Shown here: positions 1 to 10,259 of the stretch, in pieces
How the letters are laid out: each line of letters opens with the position of its first letter
Numbering within the stretch: the first letter of the stretch is position 1
NCBI RefSeq assembly: GCF_005239225.2
Contig: NC_133297.1
Location: forward strand, 17,720,147-17,784,146
Length of the DNA stretch: 64,000 nucleotides
From: Populus alba
Lineage: Eukaryota > Streptophyta > Magnoliopsida > Malpighiales > Salicaceae
Reading direction: 5' to 3'
The notes under the pieces: model-generated
What the model was told of the DNA's origin: nothing
The model's input: only the letters and a program-made list of their open reading frames with translations
The model's database searches: none
Made by a program: the position numbers and the translations under genes

Positions 1-1725
1 TCTGAAGAATAGCACTTACTTGTTCGGCTAAAAAGGCTTTCTTTTTCACATTCAGTTTTCTCTTCACAGTACATAGATCTTTCAAAAAATTTAGCATAAT
101 GAAGGTATCATGTTTAATAGCATCCAACAAAGGTATATTGATCCTTACCTATTTGAAAATTTCAAGGATTTCAGAATTGTGATTGACTTTCCTTTGTTTG
201 GTCATGGCATGAGGAAATGGAAAGTGCTGGCGGAGAATCAGTCTTTTCTTCACAATGTTCAGATTCAACCCCTTCCTTACCCTCAGAGATGACTCATCAT
301 CTTTCTCACAAGGTTCAAGAGTGGGTTTTTCAATAACCTTACCACTGCGAAGAGTGATGACTGATTTGACTTGATCCATATGTTGGCTTTCGAAACTACT
401 TGCATTTGCATTGTATTGCCCCTTTGGATTTTGCTGTGGTTGAGATGGAAACTTACCTTTCTCTTTGAAAACTGAGAGCAATGTGAATTTTGCAAGAGCA
501 TCTTTAAAATTTGTCATGCTTTGAGTAAGTTGAGTGTTGATTGTCTCTTGCTTTTCAATGAATGCATGTAATGTTTCCTCAAGATTTCTTCTAGGAGGTG
601 GAGCATAAGGAGGTGCATATCCATGAGAATTTTGGAAATTATGGTGTGCTTGAAACGGTGGCTGTGAAGTTTGTGCATTATTGTTATCACTCTTCCAACT
701 GAAATTTGGGTGATTTCTCCAACCAGGATTGTATGTTTGCGAGTATGGGTTATGATTGGGCCTTTGGAAACTGTTTAATGCATGAGCTTGTTCATGAAGA
801 CATTCCTTGAAAGAAGGCAAAGTTGGACAGTTATTGGTTGCATGTTCATTTGTTTCACAGATTTGACACACAATGTCTTGAACAGATTTTAATTGACCAC
901 TTTTTTTCAATTCTAGTGCCTCGACTTTTCTAGCTAAAGATGTAAACTTGGCTTGGAGGTCATGATCTTCCCTAAGGTTATACATACCTCCACTAGATGT
1001 ATGAGGTTGGGTTTTACTTGGTGCCTCATAAGTGCCCTTAGTGTCCCAATTTTGCGCATTTTCAGCTAGCAAGTCTAAGTACTTCATTGCTTCATTAGGG
1101 TCTTTATCTTCAAAAGTTCCATTGCACATCAATTCAACCATTTGCCTATCTTTAGGTGTTAATCCTTCATAAAATTGTGAAACCAATCTCCATGTTTCAA
1201 AACCATGATGAGGGCAAGTATTAAGCAAGTCTCGATACCTATCCCAACATTGGTAAAATGTTTCTCCTGGTTTTTTAGTGAAAGTGGTGATTTGTCTTTT
1301 GAAAGAGTTGGTTCTGTGAGATGGAAAAAACTTCTTTAAAAATTGTTGTTGCATTTCATCTCAAGCACGAATGGATCCTGACCTAAGATTTTGTAGCCAT
1401 GTTTTAGCTTTATCTTTTAATGAAAAAGGAAAAAGCTTTAATCGAATGGTGTTCATGCTATAATTTAAGTCATTATAGGTGTTACAAACTTCTTCAAATT
1501 CTCTCAAATGCAAGTATGGATTTTCTAGATCTAAGCCATGAAAAGAAGGTAAAAGTTGAATAATGCCTGGCTTAAAATTAAAATGGGATGCATCATGAGG
1601 GAAAACTATGCATGAGGGTGCACTTGTTCTTGTAGGATTCATGTGGTCTCTAAGTGTCCTAACACGGTTATTCTCATTATTCTCATTATTTCATTATGAA
1701 GTGACTGGTTATCTTCTTCGGCCAT
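1..1725 (-). pseudogene. gag: Retrotransposon Gag (capsid/nucleocapsid), broken by stops and a frameshift
   Basis: This encodes the structural protein that would package the element's RNA in cytoplasmic virus-like particles. The likely start is the ATG at 1725-1723, shortly after the primer site. A small frameshift lies in an AAT-rich stretch near 1670-1690, after which the frame runs to 149. It is interrupted by a TGA at 1361-1363, where relatives have Trp, and a TAG at 149-151 in place of a likely CAG. Both changes fit C-to-T deamination of methylated DNA. Between the two stops lie a retrotransposon-gag region (about 1640 to 1000), a short coiled stretch, and a CCHC zinc knuckle of form CX2CX4HX4C near 868-829. 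The C-terminal part after the second stop continues to the window edge and includes the motif IPLLDAIK, which I associate with Athila Gag. It is not translatable as it stands. Confidence 0.85.
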
Positions 1726-1910
1726 ATTTTCTGAAAATGATGAGGATATCCTAGAAAGTCTACCACTTAATGTACGTGACCAAACACTCATGCACGTGTA
1801 GAAAGAGAATAAAAGGAAGAAGAAAACAAAAAAAAAAGAAACAAAGTTAGATACAAGAAAAGTGAAAAGAGAAAACAAAATAAATACTATGATTTGTACA
1901 AAAAATTACC

Positions 1911-1928
1911 TCCCCGGCAACGGCGCCA
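1911..1928 (-). other. Primer binding site complementary to tRNA-Asp 3' end
   Basis: On the minus strand this reads TGGCGCCGTTGCCGGGGA, the complement of the 3' end of plant tRNA-Asp including CCA. It lies six bases inside the LTR end at 1935, as expected for minus-strand DNA priming. Confidence 0.9.
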
Positions 1929-2052
1929 AAAACTTGACACGACGAAAATATTGATGTCTTCTCCCAAGTGCAGGAGTGTCGAAGTAATAAATAACCCGGC
2001 AAGACCGGGGTCGAACCACAGAGAGGTTAATTGTACAAATTATAAAATAACA

Positions 2053-2465
2053 ATACTAAAAACAACAACAACAACAACAATAATACAAAATAAAATAAAC
2101 AAGAGGCGTAATACCGGCCAAGTACTTCAGACAATAATAACAAGAATTTACAATAATAATAATAACAATAATAATAATAATACAAAATAAAATAAACAAG
2201 AGGCGGTAATATCAGCCAAGTACTTCAGACAATAAATAATCAGTACGTGGCGTTGTTATACCTGAGAATGATCTAAAGATCGGGTCACAGGTTTCCAGCC
2301 TATATACTGAATTTATGAAAAGATGAAAAAGATATATTATATAAATATAAACAGAATGTAAATAATAACAATAATAATAGTAGTAATAACAACAAACAAT
2401 AACAATAACAACAACAATAACAATAACAACAACAACAACAACAATAATAATAATAATAATAAAAA
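2053..2465. repeat. Trinucleotide (AAC/AAT)n microsatellites inside the LTR
   Basis: Blocks of AAC and AAT repeats occur at about 2060-2085, 2150-2186 and 2361-2465. The equivalent place in other copies holds (ATT)n (about 19920-19960) or (ACT)n (about 28150-28195), so this is a replication-slippage hot spot of the LTR family. Confidence 0.85.
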
Positions 2466-3217
2466 GAGAAGGAAGAAATTAATGAGAACTTTGAGATGGA
2501 AGATTAATGTAAGGATTAAACAATAATAAAAACAAATGTCAAGGTTAGAGGATCCACCAATGGTATTTCAAACAAGTATAATATAAACTCTTATTACTCA
2601 ATTTGAAAACCACACACGAGGGAGGTTCCAATCAGATGATTTGTCATTAATAGCTCATTATAAATTATTAACATGATCATATTAATTATCTCATTTACAT
2701 AACACCAAACTTTTAAATATTATCAGGAATTCATGATGTTAATTGATGTTAACAACAAATCAAGTACCTTTCATAGCCCAGGTGTAGGTAATACCATACG
2801 GTTGGGCTATGAGAGTGCGAAGCATTTGTTGTACCAAATATTATACAACACAAATTTAGATTAACCATTTAACAAGCAAGGTATTAAGAATTAGTAAGAT
2901 AAAAAGATAAGACATGTTAATATTAAACATTAAGTTTCATATTGAGTTTTATACCATACTTGTTCTTACACCATTAGTGTAACCTTTTCACCTTGACATA
3001 ATAAACTTAGCCAAACATAATGAAGAAGAGAAACATAAATAAACAAAATAAGAACATAAATAAAATACAAGTTAACTAAGGAAAGGAAAGGAAATGAAAA
3101 GCATAAACAAGAAATTAATGAAAGCAAAACTTAAGAATTACAAAAAATATAAAGAGAGAAATAAAGAGCATGAACTTGATCTGAACAACCAAGCCCCTAA
3201 ATACATGGCAAATGCCT

Positions 3218-3226
3218 CCTTTTATA
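3218..3226 (-). promoter_or_regulatory. LTR TATA box
   Basis: On the minus strand this is TATAAAAGG in the context GGCCTATAAAAGGAGGC. The same context appears in the LTRs at 19186, 27374 and 40226, so it is probably the conserved U3 promoter of the family. Confidence 0.7.
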
Positions 3227-3900
3227 GGCCAAAATTCAGAATTATTGCTTTGATGACTCATTGTTGAGTGGGTGGCCAACTTTTGACTTAGTGAAAATCC
3301 TTATCATCTTGTCTAAATAAAACGAAAATGCTAGCATCAGAACTGGGTCCAGATGTCCAAATGAAAGTTCTAGGAAACTCTCTTAGCTTTCCAGGAAAAA
3401 ACAAATGAGGTCATTTGGACTTCTAGAACTCAAGATATGGGATGAACGCTGAACAGTGTTGGGCTGCAGGACAGATTCGGACTTCTCCGTTGTTGCTATA
3501 ATTTGGACTTGAAAACGGCCTTCTTAGATCTTGATGTCCAAATGAAAGTTGTAGGCCTATGTCTTATCAAATCTCTGTAAAACTTTCAGATCATTTGGAT
3601 ATCTAGAACTCGAGATATGACCCAATTACCAAACAGTGTTCCAGTTTGGACTGCACCAACGTCTCTTTTCTAAGCTTCACCCTTCTTTATCTTCAAAATT
3701 TCAGTAGTTGAATTCATCAATCAATCCTTTGATTTATGTGATATGCCTGCATTTAAGATGAACATTTACCATATATTAGGGTAATTTATAATATTAGACT
3801 TGTTATTATAAAACATGCTTTAGTTAAGGAGTTATTGATACTTTAAGTGCAAAATGATGATATAAACCCTTGATAAACATGCACTTTTAAGTACTAATCA

Positions 3901-6900
3901 TTATCACTCACAAGGGTTCGAGATTATGGCAGGTGTTGTCAAAAGGGTTATCACAAATTATATCTTACTATTCACTCTTGATATTTAGGGTAAATGGAAT
4001 TAACATGGGCCATTACTTTGAATATTAAAAAGAGTAGCATGTTCTTTTGATTTTAAATGAAAATAAGTCATAGAAATATCTAAGTCCAATATTCACCAAA
4101 TAAATTTAGTGTATTAGCCTTTTTAATAATTTCCCACATATTTATAAGAATTCAAAAATTTATTCATTTACAGTGAATGTACATACACAAGTTATAGCAC
4201 TAATACAAACATTAATGAAGGGTAACCAACTAAAATTGAAATGAAAAGAGGTGATTGATAAAGGAAAATGAACCTTAAAAGGGTTATTGTCAAGACTTAA
4301 TCTATAAAGGATCCTCGTATCACTAGATTTTATTCCAAGTAAATGAACTCATTGTGGTCACTACTTGGATAAGATTGAGGCATTTAATATTCATTCATTC
4401 AGTAAATATTGTGAGTAAATCGTGGATACTATATTTTAAATGAATCTTAATAAGTATTATTCATGAACCTTTCCTAAAATTTAGGTTGGGTTCAATGAGC
4501 CTAACATAACCCCATTGATTATTCATTGGCATGATTTGATAAATTAATGATCATAGGTAATGATAAAGATTCACCAACTATAAACATGTCAATTCACTGA
4601 TTATTATCGAAGGATAATAAGTTGGGGTGAAAAAGATAAATCATGCCTTAGAATGGTTAAACTTGAGCCCACGTATTCATCCAAAGTTTAATTCATAGTA
4701 GTAGACTCACTATCACCCAGTTATATAGAATACTGATACATTAAGCATAACAGACTGATAGGAATAGAAGACAAGAGTAGCAATGCAGCTTATCTCATGT
4801 AAGATGTTTTAGGGTGATAGTATATTTCATTTAGCATAACTAGTCCCTTACCTAGTGAGTATAATATTAGGTGGTGATTTCTTTTTAACATGAGAACTCC
4901 CCCCCCCCTCTAAACACAAACAACCTTTCCTATTCCTAGGAAAGACAGCTTTAATTCGTCGCGATATCAGGTGTGACACTACGTCACATGCCAAGCCAAA
5001 TTTTTTCTAACATAAAAAAGATGCTCATGTGACTTTATAGTTTTTAAAGAAGCAAGAAAAATTCAAGACTCGGGTCATTGACTTGATTGGGTTCTGTTAG
5101 GATCTTGATTTAAAATCATAATTAATGATAGTTATTTTTAGCAATTAATAAGCTTTAAAGACTTAGTTGTTATGCTTAAATTAATTTATTATTCCTAATT
5201 TTTTAAAATATATTTAGTAAATGATAGTGTGTGTGTGTGTGTAGCATGTGTTTACGATAGAAAAATACATAACTTTCTCATTATCAGAAGTTCATTCAAA
5301 AGACTTTCTCATTTTACTTGGTCTCTCGTATATCTTTACAAATAATTTAAGACCTTTCTTTTTTACATATTCCTTTTAAATGTCACTACACTTTATTTCT
5401 TATACTTTATTCATTCTAGATTTTGTTCATTCTTTTTTCATGCAAATCCATCTGGCTTCATCTTTTGCAACTCATCCACTTAAAAATCATGGAGCACAAC
5501 ACTATCAACAACAAATTATGTTACTTAATCATAAACACGACATCGTTACTTTGGGAGTCTTCTCCTCATTTGTGATTTTTAAAGCCATAAGAACATAAAA
5601 CTAAGTGATTTCCAAACTTTGTTAGGAATGAACAAATTAAGTGCATCTAAGAGCTTTTATTAAAGTTGAACATGACCTAATATATTTAGCATGTCATAAA
5701 AACTAAAACTTATTGTTACACATCCAATAAAAAAAATAATTTTCTTTGACAAATTAATACCAAATATAAGTTTTCTACTAGTGCATAGAGAGAGATAGAG
5801 TGTAGAAACAGAATCAATCAAAAACAATAAATTATAAAATCAACAACAATAATGGTAAATTTACCTCGCATTCTTAATCATGATTTTATCAAGACTAAGA
5901 AAGCATGATCTTGTTTCTTTCATCCTCTGTTATATTTGAGTATGAATAGCTTGTATTATAACCTAAAAGAAAGAAGCTAGATCAAAGTTGTGTAAAACAA
6001 ACACAACCCTACATTAAAATACCACTAAGAAGAAAAGAAGTGGAGATAAAGAGTATGTACTTGCATTTTTATCACTTATTTTCCATACTGAAGCTTGATG
6101 TTTTAAAGTTGCACTTTCCTTCAACATGATTTTATGAAAAGCATTTAAAATGGGAAATTCATAACTAAAAATATTAAACAGAAGTACAAAACTAATGATT
6201 AAATAGGTAATTTGACAAATAAAAGGCTAAGAATAACTAGTAGAACTGTGGGATTAGCAATAAATTAAATGTCTTTTCATAAATGTCTTTATGAAAAGCA
6301 TTGAAAACATCTCACTTAACACTTTCTTCTATGTTAAAAATAAAATGATAAAACTACTTTGATATTTTCTCATAATTAGAAATGAATGATGCTTCAAAAA
6401 TGTTATTCAACCCTAAACTCCAATAACTCATGGAAATTAATTTATTAGGGTTAACAATAACCCATAAAAATTAATTTGCGATTTGTTTTAGAGTTTTGAA
6501 AAAAAAAATATTTGGATTAAAATGATTACAGCAAGGCACTTCACCAAAATCATATTAAGAAGACTTTAATGCATATAATTCTTCTTTATTTTACTTTAAC
6601 CCCACATCTTTTTATAAACTTATTTTGGCCCCCTCTTATTTTTCCATGTTTTCCCTTTGTCCTATGATTCATTTTTTTATTAACTTTTAAGTCCCTCCAA
6701 TCCCAAAAGATGTTATTTTAAATTTTGTTCCATCCATCATATTACTAATTTTGTTGTTGTTGTTGTTGTTGTTGTTGTTTTTATTATGTTGTTTTTTTAA
6801 TATTTTTATCCGGTGGTTTACAAAAATGATCATACAATTTCATTTAAGGTTAGAGGCTTGCTATGCCCTTCCTCATCTCTAGGTGCCTAGGTATCCACCA

Positions 6901-6930
6901 TAAATACCTAAATCTTTTCTTGTTTGAACC
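3901..6930. other. Intergenic sequence, no gene seen
   Basis: The stretch is AT-rich with stops in all frames. It holds a short (GT)n tract near 5226-5242, a C run near 4901-4910 and a (TTG)n tract near 6750-6780. Most of it is probably old transposon sequence, but I could not assign it to a family. Confidence 0.6.
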
Positions 6931-7740
6931 TTGCCATTAACTTTAAGGCTACCCTATTCTAAGGTGCTATTAAATGAAAATGATGCAATCTTGGATACGA
7001 CATCAAATGATCCATTAGGAGTGTCTATTAGGTCTATTTTAAGGCTTAAAATAAAGTGGATTCAAAAGGAGTTCGATGAGCTAACTCAAGAGAGTTGGGT
7101 TAAAAAGGTTCAAAAATATCAGTTCGAACCTTTATGTACTTTTCAAGTCATATATTCAACTTCAGGAAGAATTTTTATGTGATTCCAATTGAATTGGAAA
7201 CTAGACATATGTACCTTTTTAATGATATATAGTAGGTTGTTAATTCATCGAGAGAGAACAATGTGTTTTAAATTTGGATAACTCTTGACATTAATAAAAT
7301 TCAGTTTTCTTGAGCAAACTTCTTCCGACTTATCTAGGTATAATTGACCATATGGCGTTATTCGCAATCATTCAATACCTCTAGTTCTTAGTTACAAGTT
7401 AACGTTGGGTCAAAGTTCAACCAAACCTGATTATCCGACTTTCTTGAGATTTGTTGTGAATCTTATAGTGGGTTGCACGATCACCTAATTATGAGTTTCA
7501 CATCATATACTTAGTATGCATGCTAATATTCTATTATTATTTTTATGTTAAAATCATATTTTATTATTAATTATGTTTTTGCATGTTTATAGATTTAAAC
7601 TTGTATAAATTCTAGTTTTCTTTGAAGCACATTAATTCTTTGAAGTTTTCTTTGAATTTATCTAAAAGTATTGTTTTTTATATAATTAGTTGACAAAGCG
7701 GGTGGTTAATTAAAGTATTGCATTGGTGGTGAATGTTAAT
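6931..7740 (+). pseudogene. Degenerate LTR-retrotransposon 3' tail
   Basis: A short frame at 6931-7182 includes a 'DPLGV.IR.I.R...K' pattern, which resembles the 'PLG-P-TRSRAKKI' block near the end of some plant retroelement polyproteins. The following sequence to about 7740 is non-coding and resembles the tail or LTR start of such elements. The assignment rests on remembered motif resemblance only. It could be unrelated AT-rich sequence. Confidence 0.3.
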
Positions 7741-7998
7741 TTCAATTAGAAACATTTATTTTCCCTTTTCTTGCATTAAAAAAAAAAAAGAAAAATAAAA
7801 TTTATTTTCCCTTTTAGGGTACAAAATGAAACCCAATTTCGTAAATCTCCATGGCCTGTCATTAGCATATCTAAGTCCCTAATACTCCAGCCATTTTGAA
7901 ACGAGAAGAGCTCTCTCTCGATCTATAGCTACAGACACTGCACCCATTTCCTTCTTGCTTGGGAAGCAAGAAATTTGTGGGGCCCTCAAGATACTCCC

Positions 7999-8005
7999 TA
8001 TAAAA
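7999..8005 (+). promoter_or_regulatory. TATA box of the exonuclease-like gene
   Basis: TATAAAA lies 99 bp upstream of the ATG at 8098. A transcript start near 8030-8040 would leave a pyrimidine-rich 5' leader of about 60-65 bases. Confidence 0.6.
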
Positions 8006-8097
8006 CTACCTGCATTCACGTTTCTCGTTCCCTCACGCCTTTGGCAACAGAAAATAACAACCTCCTCCTTCACCTCTCTCTCTCAAATACCAAAAAA

Positions 8098-8946
8098 ATG
8101 GAAATCACTGTTGAAATGATCAAGGAATCGCTCAAAGACCCTTACTGCCATTACAACGGCTACAACGTCCACGTCGAGAACCACCGCATCCTCACCGTCA
8201 TCTCCGGCTGCGACCTCACTGTCAGCAAGTGGATCAAACATGTCTCCAAAACCAACAACGACTCTGCTTCCTCCTCCTCCAAGAAATCTCTCATTGTCGG
8301 TGTCTCCACCGATAAGCAGTGCATTTCCGGCAGTAAAAGCTCCGAGAATTACAGTCCGTACAACATCCTGCAGCTCTGCGTCGGCTCTCACTGTCTCATC
8401 TACCACCTCCCGCACCCTGAGTGTTACTACACCTGTAAGTCTCTCCGAGACTTCTTCTCCAATCCTAAAGTCATAGCTGTAGGTGTTAACATAAAGCCGG
8501 TGGCTAAACAGTTAGAGAAGGAGTTTGAGATTAAGTTTGAGAAAGTGATAGATGTCCATGAGCTAGCTGTGAAGAAGATAGGGCAAGAGTTGTTAGATCT
8601 GAATCTCAGCAAGTTTGACTTGGATAATATGGCTAAGGCATTGCTAGGGAAACACATGGATGTTGTGAGGCCTGAGGAGAAAGCGGAGTGGTCTAGCAAT
8701 ACTCCTTACTGTATGTATTACGAATATCATGAGCAGGTGAAGTTAGCAACTGTGGATGCTTATCTCTGTTTTTTGATGGGTTGGGAGCTGTTATATGATG
8801 CGGATGAGTGTAAGCGCAATGTTTCTCTTGCCTTAAAGCAGAAGATGAAGAAGGAGAGCAAGCATCTGAAGAATCATAGGAAAAAGAAGACCAAGTTATT
8901 GTTTAAGAGATCAAGGGTGGATTTCAGGGATGATATGGTTTGGTAA
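8098..8946 (+). CDS. Degenerate 3'-5' exonuclease-domain (WRN/DnaQ-like) protein
   Basis: This is a single-exon, 282-aa gene. The ATG at 8098 is chosen over an earlier in-frame ATG at 7975 because the latter lies upstream of the TATA box, and AAAATGG is a good plant start context. The layout matches the Werner-syndrome-like exonuclease fold of plants: a beta hairpin (20-45), exo I region (65-72), exo II region (125-140) and exo III region (214-231). Active members use a D-x-E in exo I, an Asp in exo II and Y-x3-D in exo III. Here exo I reads LIVGVSTD, exo II reads IAVGVNIKPV, and exo III keeps only the Asp of LATVDAY. It is therefore probably a nuclease-dead relative that may bind nucleic acid or protein. 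The C-terminus (249-271) is strongly Lys/Arg-rich and could act as a nuclear or nucleolar signal or in RNA binding. No frame break is seen. Confidence 0.85.
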   Translation: MEITVEMIKESLKDPYCHYNGYNVHVENHRILTVISGCDLTVSKWIKHVSKTNNDSASSSSKKSLIVGVSTDKQCISGSKSSENYSPYNILQLCVGSHCLIYHLPHPECYYTCKSLRDFFSNPKVIAVGVNIKPVAKQLEKEFEIKFEKVIDVHELAVKKIGQELLDLNLSKFDLDNMAKALLGKHMDVVRPEEKAEWSSNTPYCMYYEYHEQVKLATVDAYLCFLMGWELLYDADECKRNVSLALKQKMKKESKHLKNHRKKKTKLLFKRSRVDFRDDMVW

Positions 8947-9663
8947 TTAGTAAAGACTTACTTAGTCTCTGTCTGGCTAGCTATTAAGAGGCTAGTATTA
9001 GGACTTGCTGCTCGCAGCGGTGTTGAGTAGTGCTGGAATATTCTGGACATGGACGTGGATGACTGGTCAGTTCTATCTCTATCTTTGATCAGTCATACTC
9101 CATTTGCGAATGCAACTGATAATTCGTCTTTGGCCTATGTGATCAATGAAGGGATGCTATATAGATTTTACAACTATATATGAGATTTATGCTTCAATTC
9201 TAAATTAATTTAATATATTATCCTTTTAATATTAAAAAAGTAAATAATATTATATCATAGCAACTCCAAATATAAATTAATTTTTTAAACATGATAAAAA
9301 AAAAATCAGGCAAAAAGAGGTTTTAAAATTAACATTTAACAGCAATTTTTCAAATAGCTATCTAGCTGGTATATTTTTTTTAGCGCGCTATAAGCTTTTA
9401 AAATGCTAAATCAATAGGTTCCCTATATATATGTGTGTTTCTCTCGTACATAAAAGAATGAAGTACAAATGATGAGTAGCATGTAGCCTCGGGTGATTCA
9501 ACTTTATCTCATAAGGGCAAAGTACAGCCCTCTAATCATCAAAATCCTAAACAGAAACCCCTCATTCTGATTGTAAAGGCAACAAAAATATTCTTGCTTG
9601 CTTGGGATAGACGTTCTCATCCACACTTTATTAAGTAAAAAAACAAAATTAAATTAACAAATG
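8947..9663. other. 3' flank of exonuclease-like gene, no further gene seen
   Basis: The first 200 bp probably hold the 3' UTR. The rest is AT-rich intergenic DNA without a coding frame. Confidence 0.5.
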
Positions 9664-10071
9664 TCAAAAATTTATCAAGAAATTGAGGCCACTGAGCATC
9701 TGGTTCTCACCATCTTCACCAAACTGATAATCCTTGTAGATTTCGAGTAATAGTTCCCTACATGGTACAACGGCTCCAATCTTGATGCAAGCCAAGAAAG
9801 CACCTGAAAGCTTTCTATGAAGGCTATATACCTCATCTGGAGGTGGAGTGAGCCTGTGCCTTAGCATTGTTGCCCCAAGTTTGAAATACTGTGAGTGATA
9901 TTAGAGGATCGGAAGTCATACCCGCCAGGATTAGAGAATGGCAGTCCCACGATAAAACCCAGCCTGAACATGAGCATCCAGCATTGCCTCTGATTCTTCT
10001 CCTGAGAGGAATCCAAGCCTCTTTGACATCTCGATCACAACATCTCTTTCACCATTTGCACATGCTACAAC
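9664..10071 (-). pseudogene. ABC1/COQ8-type (ADCK) kinase, C-terminal fragment
   Basis: In minus orientation, after a plausible intron acceptor (TTTGATCAG) at about 10072, the sequence encodes the C-terminal part of a mitochondrial ABC1/COQ8-like atypical kinase. This family supports ubiquinone synthesis. Diagnostic blocks are '[13 protein letters not shown]', 'DAHVQAGF' and '[20 protein letters not shown]', ending at a stop at 9664. Two one-base changes break the frame: an extra T in a T run near 9950, and a missing G in a G run near 9876. The kinase core exons are absent. Sequence on the far side changes to a caulimovirid-like remnant from about 10250, so the gene is truncated. Either it is a pseudogene, or homopolymer errors near the assembly gap obscure a functional last exon. 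Confidence 0.75.
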
Positions 10072-10259
10072 CTGATCAAATATCCAGATCAAAGCCCTCA
10101 GCACATAAAACATTAAAGATAAATTAGAAATCCAAGCATGTCTACAAAAATGTCTTATTTTTGGTACTTGAGTAATGAAAAGCTGAGAACCACAGCAAAC
10201 AAACGAAAATAATAAGATGCTCCACTACAATTATTTGAGTCGGCTTTTTACAATATTGG

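Larger units (their letters stand above)
1..3900 (-). mobile_element. Athila-like Ty3/gypsy retrotransposon, 5' part (copy A1)
   Basis: In minus-strand order the sequence shows a 5' LTR (3900 to 1935), a primer binding site (1928 to 1911), a leader, and gag running off the window start. The LTR has TG...CA ends, and related LTRs occur at 18507-20224, 26802-28327 and 39578-41086. The gag and the pol of the related plus-strand copy resemble the Athila branch of non-chromovirus Ty3/gypsy elements, and a tRNA-Asp primer and LTRs of 1.5-2 kb suit that branch. Pol and the 3' LTR of this copy lie outside the window, so the partner target-site repeat for the flank at 3901-3905 cannot be checked. Confidence 0.85.
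1935..3900 (-). repeat. 5' LTR of Athila-like element A1 (1966 bp)
   Basis: On the minus strand the LTR begins TGATTAGTACTT and ends GTGTCA. The same ends bound three other copies in this window, which fixes the borders. It carries a TATA box and a region of expanded AAC/AAT repeats (about 2053-2465), which partly explains why it is longer than the 1.5-1.7 kb copies. Confidence 0.9.

Noticed and set aside
110..292. 60-codon plus-strand frame
   Set aside because: It is antisense to gag, which has a zinc knuckle and family blocks.
1911..1928. tRNA-like sequence (tRNA-Asp 3' end)
   Set aside because: Only the 18 bases of the acceptor-side complement are present. It is a retroelement primer site, not a tRNA gene.
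1894..2190. 98-codon frame with Asn/Thr runs
   Set aside because: It covers the primer site, LTR end and a trinucleotide microsatellite. The runs come from the repeat.
8083..8415. 110-codon minus-strand frame
   Set aside because: It is antisense to the well-supported exonuclease-like gene and has a repetitive composition that reflects its codon use.
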